The notes under the pieces: model-generated
Database searches by the model: none
What the model saw: only the letters and a program-made list of their open reading frames with translations
What the model was told of the DNA's origin: nothing
Made by a program: the position numbers and the translations under genes
Shown: piece after piece, positions 43,274 through 50,342 of the stretch
How positions within the stretch are numbered: position 1 is the stretch's first letter
Layout: each line of letters starts with the position of its first letter
NCBI GenBank assembly: GCA_017483465.1
Contig: JAFUWN010000076.1
Span: forward strand, 62,001-126,000
From: Oscillospiraceae bacterium
Lineage (GTDB): Bacteria; Bacillota; Clostridia; Oscillospirales; Ruminococcaceae
Length of the DNA: 64,000 bases
Direction of reading: 5' to 3'

Positions 43274-44728
43274 TTATTTTCTCGCCTGGTTCAGAGCCTC
43301 ACGAACGCCGTCACGAATCGCATCAGAACTGTATGTCGAACCGGAAACGGCATCCACATCAGGACTCTGAGAAGCAAGAATCGAATCACGCAGAACCGGA
43401 TAGGCGACATCAAAATAATACATATCGCTTTCGTTACAGCTTGCGGAGACATCTGTAATGACATCATTCTGAATCGTAACTGTGATGATTACATCACTGT
43501 CATAGCCGAATTTCGTGACTGTATAGACACCATCGTTATAGATACTGTTATCAATCGGTTCTGGTTCGGGTTCCGGCTCCGGTTCGGGAGCAGGTTCTTC
43601 AGGCTGAGGCTGTTCCTCCTGAACGGGATTTTCTTCCGGAGTCTGATTTTCTTCGGGAATCTGTTCCGCTTCGGGCGGATTGGTCTCCGGAGCGGCCGTT
43701 TCTGTAACGGCTGCTTCTGTTGTAATCTGTGTTTCCGTGACGGCAGTTTCAGAAGCCTGTGTTTCGGCGGCGGATTCTGCTGCTGTTTCGGTCTGGGATT
43801 CTGTTTCTGTTTCGGATATTGATTTTGATTCCGATTCGGATTCTGTTTCAGATTCAGAAATTGTTTCTGATTCCGAAGCCGGAATTTCTGTTGTCACAGA
43901 CAATTCCGTCTGTACCGGAGCGGATGTGGTTTCCGGGGTTTCGGATGTTATCGCAGGGGATTCCACAGCACGGGAAGAAATGCCGATCATACTCGTGATC
44001 AATACCAGAACCGCCGCACAGACTCCGTTCAGAGCGGCTTTGTTCTGCGGTTTTTGATTCTTGATGACTGCCTTGCGGATACGGCATACAGCATAGCCGA
44101 TAAATACAATCGTATAGATTACAATGCTGAACAGTACGCCTTCACGTCCCTGACGGGCACGGGGAATCAGAATCACCATCACATGCAGATAAATCAGAGC
44201 GTAGAACACATAGGCAGCTCTCTGGATGGCTTTCCAGGTTTTGCCCTTGATTTTTTTGCGAATCGCCTTGAAGGAAATCACCGTCAGCGGAATCATAATC
44301 AGCATGAGAAGCAGACAGATCACACAGGTGATTACAAAATCAGACTGCAAATCATGACCGCTGAATAATCTCTTGCAATAGGAAATGCCGTATACAACTG
44401 CATGAGAGATCGTGATCAGAGCGGCAAAAATCGAGAGTTCTCCACGAGCCGGAAGCAGTTTCTTCCGGAGTTCTCTGGCTTCATCCGGAAGAGCACCCAT
44501 CCAGGCGACAACACACCATAAGGCCGCCGCCAGAGCACCTCTGCTGAACAGGCCGAGAACATAATTGGTCATAAACGGAGAAAAATGGACATGTGCCTGA
44601 TTCAGAACGATCATGATCACAGAAAGTACGGTTCCGATCAGATAAAAGGGGATTGGTTTTTTTCTGATCGCATCGGCACAGAACCATGAAAATGCACCGG
44701 CGATCAGGATAGCAATCAAAAATAACAT
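43274..44728 (-). CDS. Ferric-reductase-like membrane protein fused to an FMN-bind domain
   Basis: 484 residues. Residues about 1-235 hold six or more membrane helices with spaced His residues (HVHFSPF, ISHAVVYG, YLHVMVILI), fitting a heme-binding ferric-reductase-like transmembrane domain. A long disordered Ser/Glu/Thr/Pro linker follows (about 265-400), coded in part by GAATCN hexamers. The C-terminal FMN-bind domain (about 402-484) carries DAVSGST with the likely flavinylation site Thr465. The layout suggests electrons pass from the membrane via heme to a tethered external flavin. The linker could span the wall. It is downstream of the Tp47-like gene and upstream of apbE. Confidence 0.85.
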   Translation of the reverse strand: MLFLIAILIAGAFSWFCADAIRKKPIPFYLIGTVLSVIMIVLNQAHVHFSPFMTNYVLGLFSRGALAAALWCVVAWMGALPDEARELRKKLLPARGELSIFAALITISHAVVYGISYCKRLFSGHDLQSDFVITCVICLLLMLIMIPLTVISFKAIRKKIKGKTWKAIQRAAYVFYALIYLHVMVILIPRARQGREGVLFSIVIYTIVFIGYAVCRIRKAVIKNQKPQNKAALNGVCAAVLVLITSMIGISSRAVESPAITSETPETTSAPVQTELSVTTEIPASESETISESETESESESKSISETETESQTETAAESAAETQASETAVTETQITTEAAVTETAAPETNPPEAEQIPEENQTPEENPVQEEQPQPEEPAPEPEPEPEPEPIDNSIYNDGVYTVTKFGYDSDVIITVTIQNDVITDVSASCNESDMYYFDVAYPVLRDSILASQSPDVDAVSGSTYSSDAIRDGVREALNQARK

Positions 44729-44765
44729 AATAAAAAAACTCCTGTATCAAAATTTTGTCAGATAC

Positions 44766-44805
44766 ATGATAACCCTGCCAGTCTGGAGACTGCACAGGGT
44801 ATCAT
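44766..44805 (-). promoter_or_regulatory. Long imperfect hairpin between the Tp47-like and reductase genes
   Basis: On the minus strand ATGATA-CCCTG...CAGTCT pairs with AGACTG-GCAGGG-TTATCAT. No T-run follows, but a second small inverted repeat (GTATC...GATAC) leads straight into the ribosome site of the reductase gene. It may stabilise or process the message, or tune expression of the second gene. Confidence 0.45.
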
Positions 44806-44848
44806 GCGGATTTTCGTTCCTGAAAGGAAAAATATAATGAATGTTGGA

Positions 44849-46348
44849 TTACTTCTTCTTCTTAGCGGCGATTGCTGTCAGACCTGCGGCAGCAAGGATA
44901 GCAGCCGGAATAGCAAGGCCTTTAGAATCGCCTGTTTTCGGGCTTTCCGAGCCGGAGCTTGTTGTTGTGGAAGCGGATGTGGAAGTTTTTGTTGTAGTTT
45001 TGGTTGTGCTGGATTCGGTTGTTGTGGTAGTTTCCGCAGCAGAAGCATTGAAACTGAATGTCAGGGGCGTGTCATAGCCTGTTGCAGTAACAGTCAGTGT
45101 ATATTCACCGTTTTCGGCATTGAATACCGGTGTGGCAGTATCGCCGCGGCCGGAAGCGGCTTCGAGATTCAGAACACCGTCAGAAGCAATGATCTGAATA
45201 GCACCCTTGCCGGAAGCAGAATAATCTGTGCCGTTGACATTGACATTGCTGATATTCTTGATGAAATTAGCAGACTCTTCTTCTGTGAAGTTTTCGGCCG
45301 GAATCAGCTTTTTCTGATCATCATCAAAGGCAACGGGAAGATCTTCCGTGCTGAGGACGAAACTTGCTGTGAACGGAGCATATTTTCCGTCAGCATCGGA
45401 AACGGTCAGCGTATAAGAACCCGGAACGGCATCGGCATAGGCAATGACATCATCTTCGCCGACAGAGAAGTTATCGGCAATTTCATAAGCAAAGTGATAA
45501 TCTTCCGGATAGCCTGTTTTTGTCAGAGTGACAGAACCTGTTCCGGCGGTGCCGTTTTCGACTTCGAGGGTATTTTCAAACTTAACCGGTACATAAGTAT
45601 CTGTATTGATCGTCAGATAGCCGGATTTTGTGATATAGACAACTTCGGAAACAGTCTTTCCGGAGATCTGATCATAATTCTCGACATCCAGGGCATTGCC
45701 GTGACCTTCGGTCAGAGTCAGACCGCATGACCAGGATAAGGCACCCTGTCTCCAGATATTCTGTTCATGACGCATAGCATAGACATTGCCGTCAGAAGTT
45801 TTCACAAGAGCACCGTAAACGGCTGTATTTTCAGGGAATTCGGCCGGATTGATCTGATAATCTCCGTAACGGGAGCTGGTTGCCAGTGTGATGGTTGTAT
45901 CAAAAGTTTCCGGCTGATCGTCCTGAATCACGGAAAATTCAGCTTTTCCGTCAGTAACGGTCACGGTTTTGTAAGCTTCGGGAGCTTCTTCGAGAGCAGT
46001 AAAGTGATAATTTTCTTCACCGAGGGCATCCAGATCAGCCTGTGTAACAGCGACCGGATAGATCACGCCGAGAATCTGGCCGGAACCGTCTTCAGCGGCT
46101 TCGCTGTGGTAAGAGCCTTCAAAAAGTTCACCCTCGCCGTTTTTAGACCATTTGGTCGTAGTGGCCGAAGAAACGGCATCGATCTCATAGGGAGTGGCTT
46201 CCAGTTCAGCCTGATAGAATTCAGCATAGGGAATCTCCATTGTTCCGTAGAGATACTCTGTATCTTCGGCAGAAGCGGCGAACGGAACGGCATTTACAGC
46301 CAGAGCCATACTTGCTGTCAGGACGGCAATTGTTTTGAAATTTTTCAT
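44849..46348 (-). CDS. Tp47-like (PBP-Tp47 domain) wall protein with SPKTG sorting signal
   Basis: 499 residues. Signal peptide (1-27). Residues about 30-400 resemble the Treponema Tp47 lipoprotein family: YLYGTMEIPYAEFYQAE, DAVSSATTTKW, GQILGVIYPVAVTQADLDAL and SYTLTVSDADGKYAPF. The tail has a Thr-rich linker (about 428-462), then SPKTG, a hydrophobic helix and KKKK, a sortase signal of the S/P-PxTG kind. Thus it should be covalently attached to the wall. DAVSSAT (57-63) looks like an ApbE target motif (DxxSGAT), although the domain is not FMN-bind; flavinylation is only a suggestion. It is the first gene of the transcript that continues into the ferric-reductase fusion. Confidence 0.8.
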   Translation of the reverse strand: MKNFKTIAVLTASMALAVNAVPFAASAEDTEYLYGTMEIPYAEFYQAELEATPYEIDAVSSATTTKWSKNGEGELFEGSYHSEAAEDGSGQILGVIYPVAVTQADLDALGEENYHFTALEEAPEAYKTVTVTDGKAEFSVIQDDQPETFDTTITLATSSRYGDYQINPAEFPENTAVYGALVKTSDGNVYAMRHEQNIWRQGALSWSCGLTLTEGHGNALDVENYDQISGKTVSEVVYITKSGYLTINTDTYVPVKFENTLEVENGTAGTGSVTLTKTGYPEDYHFAYEIADNFSVGEDDVIAYADAVPGSYTLTVSDADGKYAPFTASFVLSTEDLPVAFDDDQKKLIPAENFTEEESANFIKNISNVNVNGTDYSASGKGAIQIIASDGVLNLEAASGRGDTATPVFNAENGEYTLTVTATGYDTPLTFSFNASAAETTTTTESSTTKTTTKTSTSASTTTSSGSESPKTGDSKGLAIPAAILAAAGLTAIAAKKKK

Positions 46349-46403
46349 GATTAAAATCTCCTAACTAGAAAAAAACTTTGATTTTCCGCAAAAACTTTAT
46401 GAA

Positions 46404-46421
46404 AGTAAGCTCACGCTTACT
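46404..46421 (-). promoter_or_regulatory. Hairpin in the 5' leader of the Tp47-like gene
   Basis: AGTAAGC-TCAC-GCTTACT, perfect 7-bp arms with a 4-nt loop, about 20 nt after the promoter -10. Could be an operator or mRNA-stabilising hairpin. Confidence 0.45.
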
Positions 46422-46440
46422 GTTTTTGAGTACAACTAGA

Positions 46441-46469
46441 AGTATAACATAAAAATTCAGTTTTGTCAA
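46441..46469 (-). promoter_or_regulatory. Promoter of the Tp47-like/ferric-reductase genes
   Basis: Minus strand TTGACA (46469-46464), 17-nt spacer, TATACT (46446-46441), with ATGT before the -10. Confidence 0.8.
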
Positions 46470-46542
46470 GTTTTTTTTACGCCGGAAACAGAAAAATATT
46501 TTTCCGGATTTCTGAAAATTTTCGGCAGAACTGACAGAAATA

Positions 46543-46569
46543 CCCTGTAATCTTCAGGGAATTACAGGG
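46543..46569 (-). terminator. Terminator of the solute-binding lipoprotein gene
   Basis: CCCTGTAAT/ATTACAGGG, 9-bp stem with a 9-nt loop, lying about 30 nt after the stop; a T-rich TATTTCTG follows on the minus strand. Confidence 0.65.
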
Positions 46570-46598
46570 CAGGATAATACTAATATTTTATAAAATTT

Positions 46599-47414
46599 TT
46601 ATCCATTGCGGACAATGACCACCAGTTTGGAAACCGCATAACTTTGCGTAAAACTTACAAGCTGTTCCCGTTCTTCCGTGACGGAAATGCCGGCCGCACC
46701 GACATCGGCCTTGCCGTTCTGGACAGACGGCAGAATCGAATCAAACTGCATGTCTTTGATTTCCAGATTCATTTTGAGCTGATCACAGACTGCTGTCATA
46801 ATATCGACATCAATGCCGACAATGTTTCCGAGGGAATCTTTGCTTTCATACGGCGGAAATTCGGCATTGGTCGCCATAACGAGTGTTCCTTCACGGGTCA
46901 GGGATTCGTCAGGATGATAAGAAACCTGATCGGCATTTTCTCCGATCCAGTGTGCCGAAATATCGGCAAGTGTGCCGTCTTTGCGGAGCTTGTCCAGAGC
47001 GTTGTCTATCCTGTGGCCTAATTCTGTATTGTTTTTGGCATATGCGATAGAATATTCTTCTTCGACAAGGCTTTGCACGAGAATCCGGCAGGAGTCGTCA
47101 GCTTCGGTCAGGACTCTGGCGGGTTCGCTGTCGAGGATGACGGCATCAATTTTTTGTTCTTTCAGGGCTTTGACCGCCGCACTGGGTTTGGTAAAGCTCT
47201 GTATCTGGACATCCGGAATATCCTCGGCGTAGAGTTCTCCGGTTGTGCCGATCTGTATGCCTATTTTTTTGCCGTTCAGGTCAGAAATTGCCTGAATGCC
47301 GTTTGTTTCCGGCAGAGTCAGGCTGCTTTCCTCCTGTTTCCGGGAACATCCGGAACTGAGCAGAAACAGGCCTGCCAGAACCGGGAGCAGCGTTTTTTTT
47401 AGTATTGCGTTCAT
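46599..47414 (-). CDS. Circularly permuted amino-acid-type solute-binding lipoprotein
   Basis: 271 residues from the ATG at 47414 (an upstream in-frame ATG lies inside the promoter). Lipobox SSGC, Cys23. The fold is the amino-acid-type periplasmic binding protein (SBP_bac_3), but the halves are swapped. Residues 36-162 (AISDLNGKKIGIQIGTTGEL, DAVILDSEPAR, YSIAYAKNNTEL, KDGTLADISAHWIG) match what is normally the C-terminal half. Residues 171-271 (GTLVMATNAEFPPYE, IVGIDVDI, AAGISVTEERE, VVIVRNG) match what is normally the N-terminal half. The break falls at the hinge between the lobes. No ABC permease or ATPase is adjacent. It likely binds a polar amino acid or related solute. Confidence 0.85.
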   Translation of the reverse strand: MNAILKKTLLPVLAGLFLLSSGCSRKQEESSLTLPETNGIQAISDLNGKKIGIQIGTTGELYAEDIPDVQIQSFTKPSAAVKALKEQKIDAVILDSEPARVLTEADDSCRILVQSLVEEEYSIAYAKNNTELGHRIDNALDKLRKDGTLADISAHWIGENADQVSYHPDESLTREGTLVMATNAEFPPYESKDSLGNIVGIDVDIMTAVCDQLKMNLEIKDMQFDSILPSVQNGKADVGAAGISVTEEREQLVSFTQSYAVSKLVVIVRNG

Positions 47415-47445
47415 AACTATCACACGTCTTTCGGGAGTTTTTTTT

Positions 47446-47474
47446 ATTATAGCATATTTTCCGGATAAAGTCAA
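47446..47474 (-). promoter_or_regulatory. Promoter of the permuted binding-protein gene
   Basis: Minus strand TTGACT (47474-47469), 17-nt spacer, TATAAT (47451-47446) with extended TGC. Confidence 0.83.
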
Positions 47475-47525
47475 TAAAGAATCCGGGAAAATGTCCGGAC
47501 GGATTGGTTTTATTGCTTTTTGGAG

Positions 47526-47554
47526 TAGAACTTGCAGAGTAAAAAAGCTATAAT
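47526..47554 (+). promoter_or_regulatory. Probable promoter of the flavodoxin gene
   Basis: TATAAT at 47549-47554; at 17 nt upstream the -35 reads TAGAAC, a weak match. Confidence 0.55.
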
Positions 47555-47565
47555 AAAATTATGCT

Positions 47566-47583
47566 AGTCAGCAGTTGCTGACT
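47566..47583 (+). promoter_or_regulatory. Inverted repeat in the flavodoxin leader (possible operator)
   Basis: AGTCAGCA-GT-TGCTGACT: perfect 8-bp arms placed just after the expected transcription start, a usual place for a repressor site. Confidence 0.5.
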
Positions 47584-47616
47584 GATTTTTAAAATTTTGA
47601 AAGGATGATTTTTATC

Positions 47617-48027
47617 ATGAGTAAAGTTGCAGTTGTATACTGGAGTCAGACAGGAAATACCGAAGCTATGGCAAATGCCGTTGCAGAAGCCGCCGGTGCA
47701 GAGCTGATCACCGCCGCAGATTTTTCTGCTGACAAAGCCAACGAATTTGACGCAATTGCTTTCGGCTGTCCGGCTATGGGAGCAGAAGTCCTCGAAGAAG
47801 ACGAATTCCAGCCCATGTGGGACGCAGTCAAGGCTAACCTGAACGGCAAGAAAATTGCTCTGTTCGGCTCTTACGGATGGGGCGACGGCGAATGGATGCG
47901 GAACTGGGAAGAAGATGCCAAGTCAGCCGGTGCTGATCTGGTAACAGATTCCGTAACAGCCAATGAAGCTCCCGATGATGATGCTCTTGCCGCCTGCAAA
48001 GCTCTGGGCGAAGCACTCGCAAAATAA
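47617..48027 (+). CDS. Flavodoxin
   Basis: 136 residues, a short-chain flavodoxin. The FMN phosphate loop SQTGNTEAMA, the 50s loop GCPAMGAE and the 90s loop SYGWGDGEW are all present. It carries low-potential electrons in the cytosol and can replace ferredoxin when iron is scarce. The ATG at 47617 is chosen over one at 47605 because the latter abuts the AAAGG ribosome site. It lies between a binding-protein gene and rubrerythrin and has a bidirectional terminator. Confidence 0.93.
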   Translation: MSKVAVVYWSQTGNTEAMANAVAEAAGAELITAADFSADKANEFDAIAFGCPAMGAEVLEEDEFQPMWDAVKANLNGKKIALFGSYGWGDGEWMRNWEEDAKSAGADLVTDSVTANEAPDDDALAACKALGEALAK

Positions 48028-48066
48028 GCAGTTTTCATTCATTCTTTCCATCTCCAGATAAATAAG

Positions 48067-48099
48067 AAAAAAATCCGGTCTTTCGAGGCCGGATTTTTT
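48067..48099. terminator. Bidirectional terminator between flavodoxin and rubrerythrin
   Basis: AAAAAATCCGG (48068-48078) pairs with CCGGATTTTTT (48089-48099); A-run and T-run on both sides serve the two convergent genes. Confidence 0.88.
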
Positions 48100-48109
48100 A
48101 TGATCAAAA

Positions 48110-48772
48110 TTAATAATTTTCTTCACGGATTTCAAAATAGCTCTGCGGATGAGCACAGACCGGACAAACCTCCGGAGCTTCCGTGCCGACTACGATATGA
48201 CCGCAGTTACGGCATTCCCAGACTTTCACTGAGCTTTTTTTGAAGACTTCCTGAGCTTCGATATTTTTCAGCAGTGCCCGGTAGCGTTCTTCATGATGTT
48301 TCTCAATCGCACCGACTGCACGGAATTTCGCAGCCAGTACAGGGAAGCCCTCGGCTTCGGCGGTTTTTGCAAAATCTTCATACATATCTGTCCATTCAAA
48401 ATTCTCACCGTCGGCAGCAGCGGCGAGATTCTGAGCAGTCGAGCCGATACCCTGCAATTCTTTGAACCACATTTTGGCATGTTCTTTCTCGTTATCGGCA
48501 GTTTTCAGGAACAGAGCCGAAATCTGCTCGAAACCCTCTTTTTTTGCCACGGAAGCAAAATAGGTATATTTATTTCTTGCCTGGGATTCACCTGCGAAAG
48601 CGGCCTGAAGATTCTTTTCTGTCTGTGTGCCGGCATAGGGATTGGCATTGGCGGCAGTTTCCTCGATCAGCTCCAGATTGTCTCCGGACTGTTTGCAGAC
48701 AGGACAGACAGCTTCCTGACCGTCCTCGACCTGAAAGACTTTTCCGCATACTTTGCATTTGTAAGTTTTCAT
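48110..48772 (-). CDS. Rubrerythrin with rubredoxin-like centres at both ends
   Basis: 220 residues from the ATG at 48772 after AGGAGGA. An N-terminal rubredoxin-like four-Cys domain (about 1-35: YKCKVCGK...CPVCKQ) precedes the diiron ferritin-like domain (about 45-180) with [26 protein letters not shown] and EKHHEERY ligands. A second rubredoxin centre is at the C-terminus (about 185-215: [12 protein letters not shown]...CPVCAHP). It reduces H2O2 in anaerobes. Usual rubrerythrins have one rubredoxin domain; two suggest a reductant entry at each end. Own promoter. Confidence 0.93.
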   Translation of the reverse strand: MKTYKCKVCGKVFQVEDGQEAVCPVCKQSGDNLELIEETAANANPYAGTQTEKNLQAAFAGESQARNKYTYFASVAKKEGFEQISALFLKTADNEKEHAKMWFKELQGIGSTAQNLAAAADGENFEWTDMYEDFAKTAEAEGFPVLAAKFRAVGAIEKHHEERYRALLKNIEAQEVFKKSSVKVWECRNCGHIVVGTEAPEVCPVCAHPQSYFEIREENY

Positions 48773-48806
48773 AATAAAATTCCTCCTAAAAGTCTGAATA
48801 TATATC

Positions 48807-48835
48807 ATTATAACAGAAATACAGAAAAAAGTCAA
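48807..48835 (-). promoter_or_regulatory. Promoter of rubrerythrin
   Basis: Minus strand TTGACT (48835-48830), 17-nt spacer, TATAAT (48812-48807) with TGT before it. No PerR-like inverted repeat was identified with confidence. Confidence 0.82.
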
Positions 48836-48854
48836 TACTTTTTCGGAAGCCCTC

Positions 48855-48883
48855 TTGACTTTTTTCTGAAAATATGTTATGAT
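48855..48883 (+). promoter_or_regulatory. Promoter of the 424-residue unknown gene
   Basis: TTGACT (48855-48860), 17-nt spacer, TATGAT (48878-48883) with ATGT before it. It is back-to-back with the rubrerythrin promoter. Confidence 0.75.
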
Positions 48884-48960
48884 AATTTTCCGTGTAATAT
48901 TCTTTTCATATTACCGATTTTCATTTTATAAAAATTTTTCCGGAAAGAAGGAAATTCCCC

Positions 48961-50235
48961 ATGTTCTTTGATTTTGAAGCCAGACGTTCTGCTGAAGTTG
49001 AACTTCTCAAAGATCTCGTGAAAGAAAGACCCCGCTGGAGCAGAAATGCTCTCCTGTTCCGTGTCAGAAACGGTGAAGGCACATTCCGTTCTGAAACATG
49101 CAGCAGTGTGACAAACAAATTTTTCATCCGGCAGCAGCTGTTTTTTGAAGATCAGCCGCTGTATCAGATGAATACGAAAGCAATGGAATCTGTTGTAAAG
49201 CCCGGAGAACTCCATTTCGGCTATGGCATGGAGAATATCAATTCTCCCGAACTGAAAGCTGTCCGTAAAAAACTGGATGCCGGATTTTCTGATCTGCACA
49301 GTTCTCTGGAAGATCTCCGGCCTCTGCTCGGAAAACTCAGCGACGGCTATTATATTCTTGCCGAAACAGAACTGATTCCTACAGACGGCTGCAATCATTT
49401 CTTCTGGAACAGTTTCGGAACCTATCCGGCTCTGGCCGGCGGCTATGACAACTACTGGCTGAGGGAATTCAAAGAAGGCTTTCCGGCTTATCTGTTCCCG
49501 ACCAAATCCAGCGGCTGTTTCGACCCGGAACGGGGAGCTTATTACGAAGAAATCATGAAACAGGGTCAAAAGCCCTATGCACTGGCCTTTTATGAATACG
49601 GTTTCATGAATGCCCTGCTCGAAGGCCATCACAAGGCCTGGGCAACGGCAAGACTCGGCCTGCGTCTGCCCTGTCTGCTGCTGATTCCCGTCACAGGCCG
49701 GGCACGGTTCGATTTTGCAGCGAGAGAATATACCTGTGCTGAATTTGCTGGCATTACCATCCCGATTGATGAGCTGGAAGATTTTGAAGATCTGCTTCCG
49801 GCTGATGTCAAAGACATGGAGCTGTATCATCATCTGCTGTTCCGGGAGCAGTTCTGGGATAAAGATTTCCGTCTGCACAGCTATCCGGATTTGCAGGAAC
49901 TGACAGACCGCCTGCTGGTTCCCGTGCAGGAAAGCGATTTCACGCCGGAAAATGTCGAATTATGGCTGAAAGAGATTCCTACTCGGATTGACAAGACTTC
50001 AAAATCAAAATTCCGCTGTGCTTTCCGCAGCTGGATGCGGACGAATCCCCGGCAGGCACGGAAACTGGCTCAGGATCATATTGAATTGCAGGATGAGGAA
50101 ATATTCCGGGACATCTGGGAAATGCTCCGGTATGACAGAAGCCCCGAAACAGAAGCCATGTTCCGTGAGTATCTGCAAATGCATGACAGTTCTTATCCAT
50201 ACTGGGAAATTGTACAGTCTTATTGGAAAAAATAA
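48961..50235 (+). CDS. Unrecognised 424-residue cytosolic protein
   Basis: No family recognised. No signal peptide or membrane helix. Conspicuous stretches are GYYILAETELIPTDG, a Trp/Tyr-rich centre (FFWNSFGTYPALAGGYDNYW), FPTKSSGCFDPERGAYYEE, and ALLEGHHKAWATARLG, where the G-H-H-K-A phrase recalls the GHH/GHR motif of ParB-like nucleotide-binding domains without being convincing. The C-terminal 100 residues are helical and Arg/Trp-rich. GAAAGAAGGAAAT precedes the ATG. It stands alone between rubrerythrin and the GH95 operon. Confidence 0.75.
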   Translation: MFFDFEARRSAEVELLKDLVKERPRWSRNALLFRVRNGEGTFRSETCSSVTNKFFIRQQLFFEDQPLYQMNTKAMESVVKPGELHFGYGMENINSPELKAVRKKLDAGFSDLHSSLEDLRPLLGKLSDGYYILAETELIPTDGCNHFFWNSFGTYPALAGGYDNYWLREFKEGFPAYLFPTKSSGCFDPERGAYYEEIMKQGQKPYALAFYEYGFMNALLEGHHKAWATARLGLRLPCLLLIPVTGRARFDFAAREYTCAEFAGITIPIDELEDFEDLLPADVKDMELYHHLLFREQFWDKDFRLHSYPDLQELTDRLLVPVQESDFTPENVELWLKEIPTRIDKTSKSKFRCAFRSWMRTNPRQARKLAQDHIELQDEEIFRDIWEMLRYDRSPETEAMFREYLQMHDSSYPYWEIVQSYWKK

Positions 50236-50275
50236 GCAGAATTCAGGGCAATTTTACTAAAAAATACGGCATTTC

Positions 50276-50304
50276 TTGCATTCCGCATGATTTTATGCTA
50301 TAAT
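50276..50304 (+). promoter_or_regulatory. Promoter of the GH95-GH26 operon
   Basis: TTGCAT (50276-50281), 17-nt spacer, TATAAT (50299-50304) with extended TGC. Confidence 0.82.
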
Positions 50305-50342
50305 AATAATTGAATCTATTTTTAAGAAACAGGTGACAGATC

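Noticed and set aside
48961..50235. ParB-like assignment for the unknown 424-residue protein
   Set aside because: Only the short GHHKA phrase fits; the order and spacing of other ParB motifs are missing.
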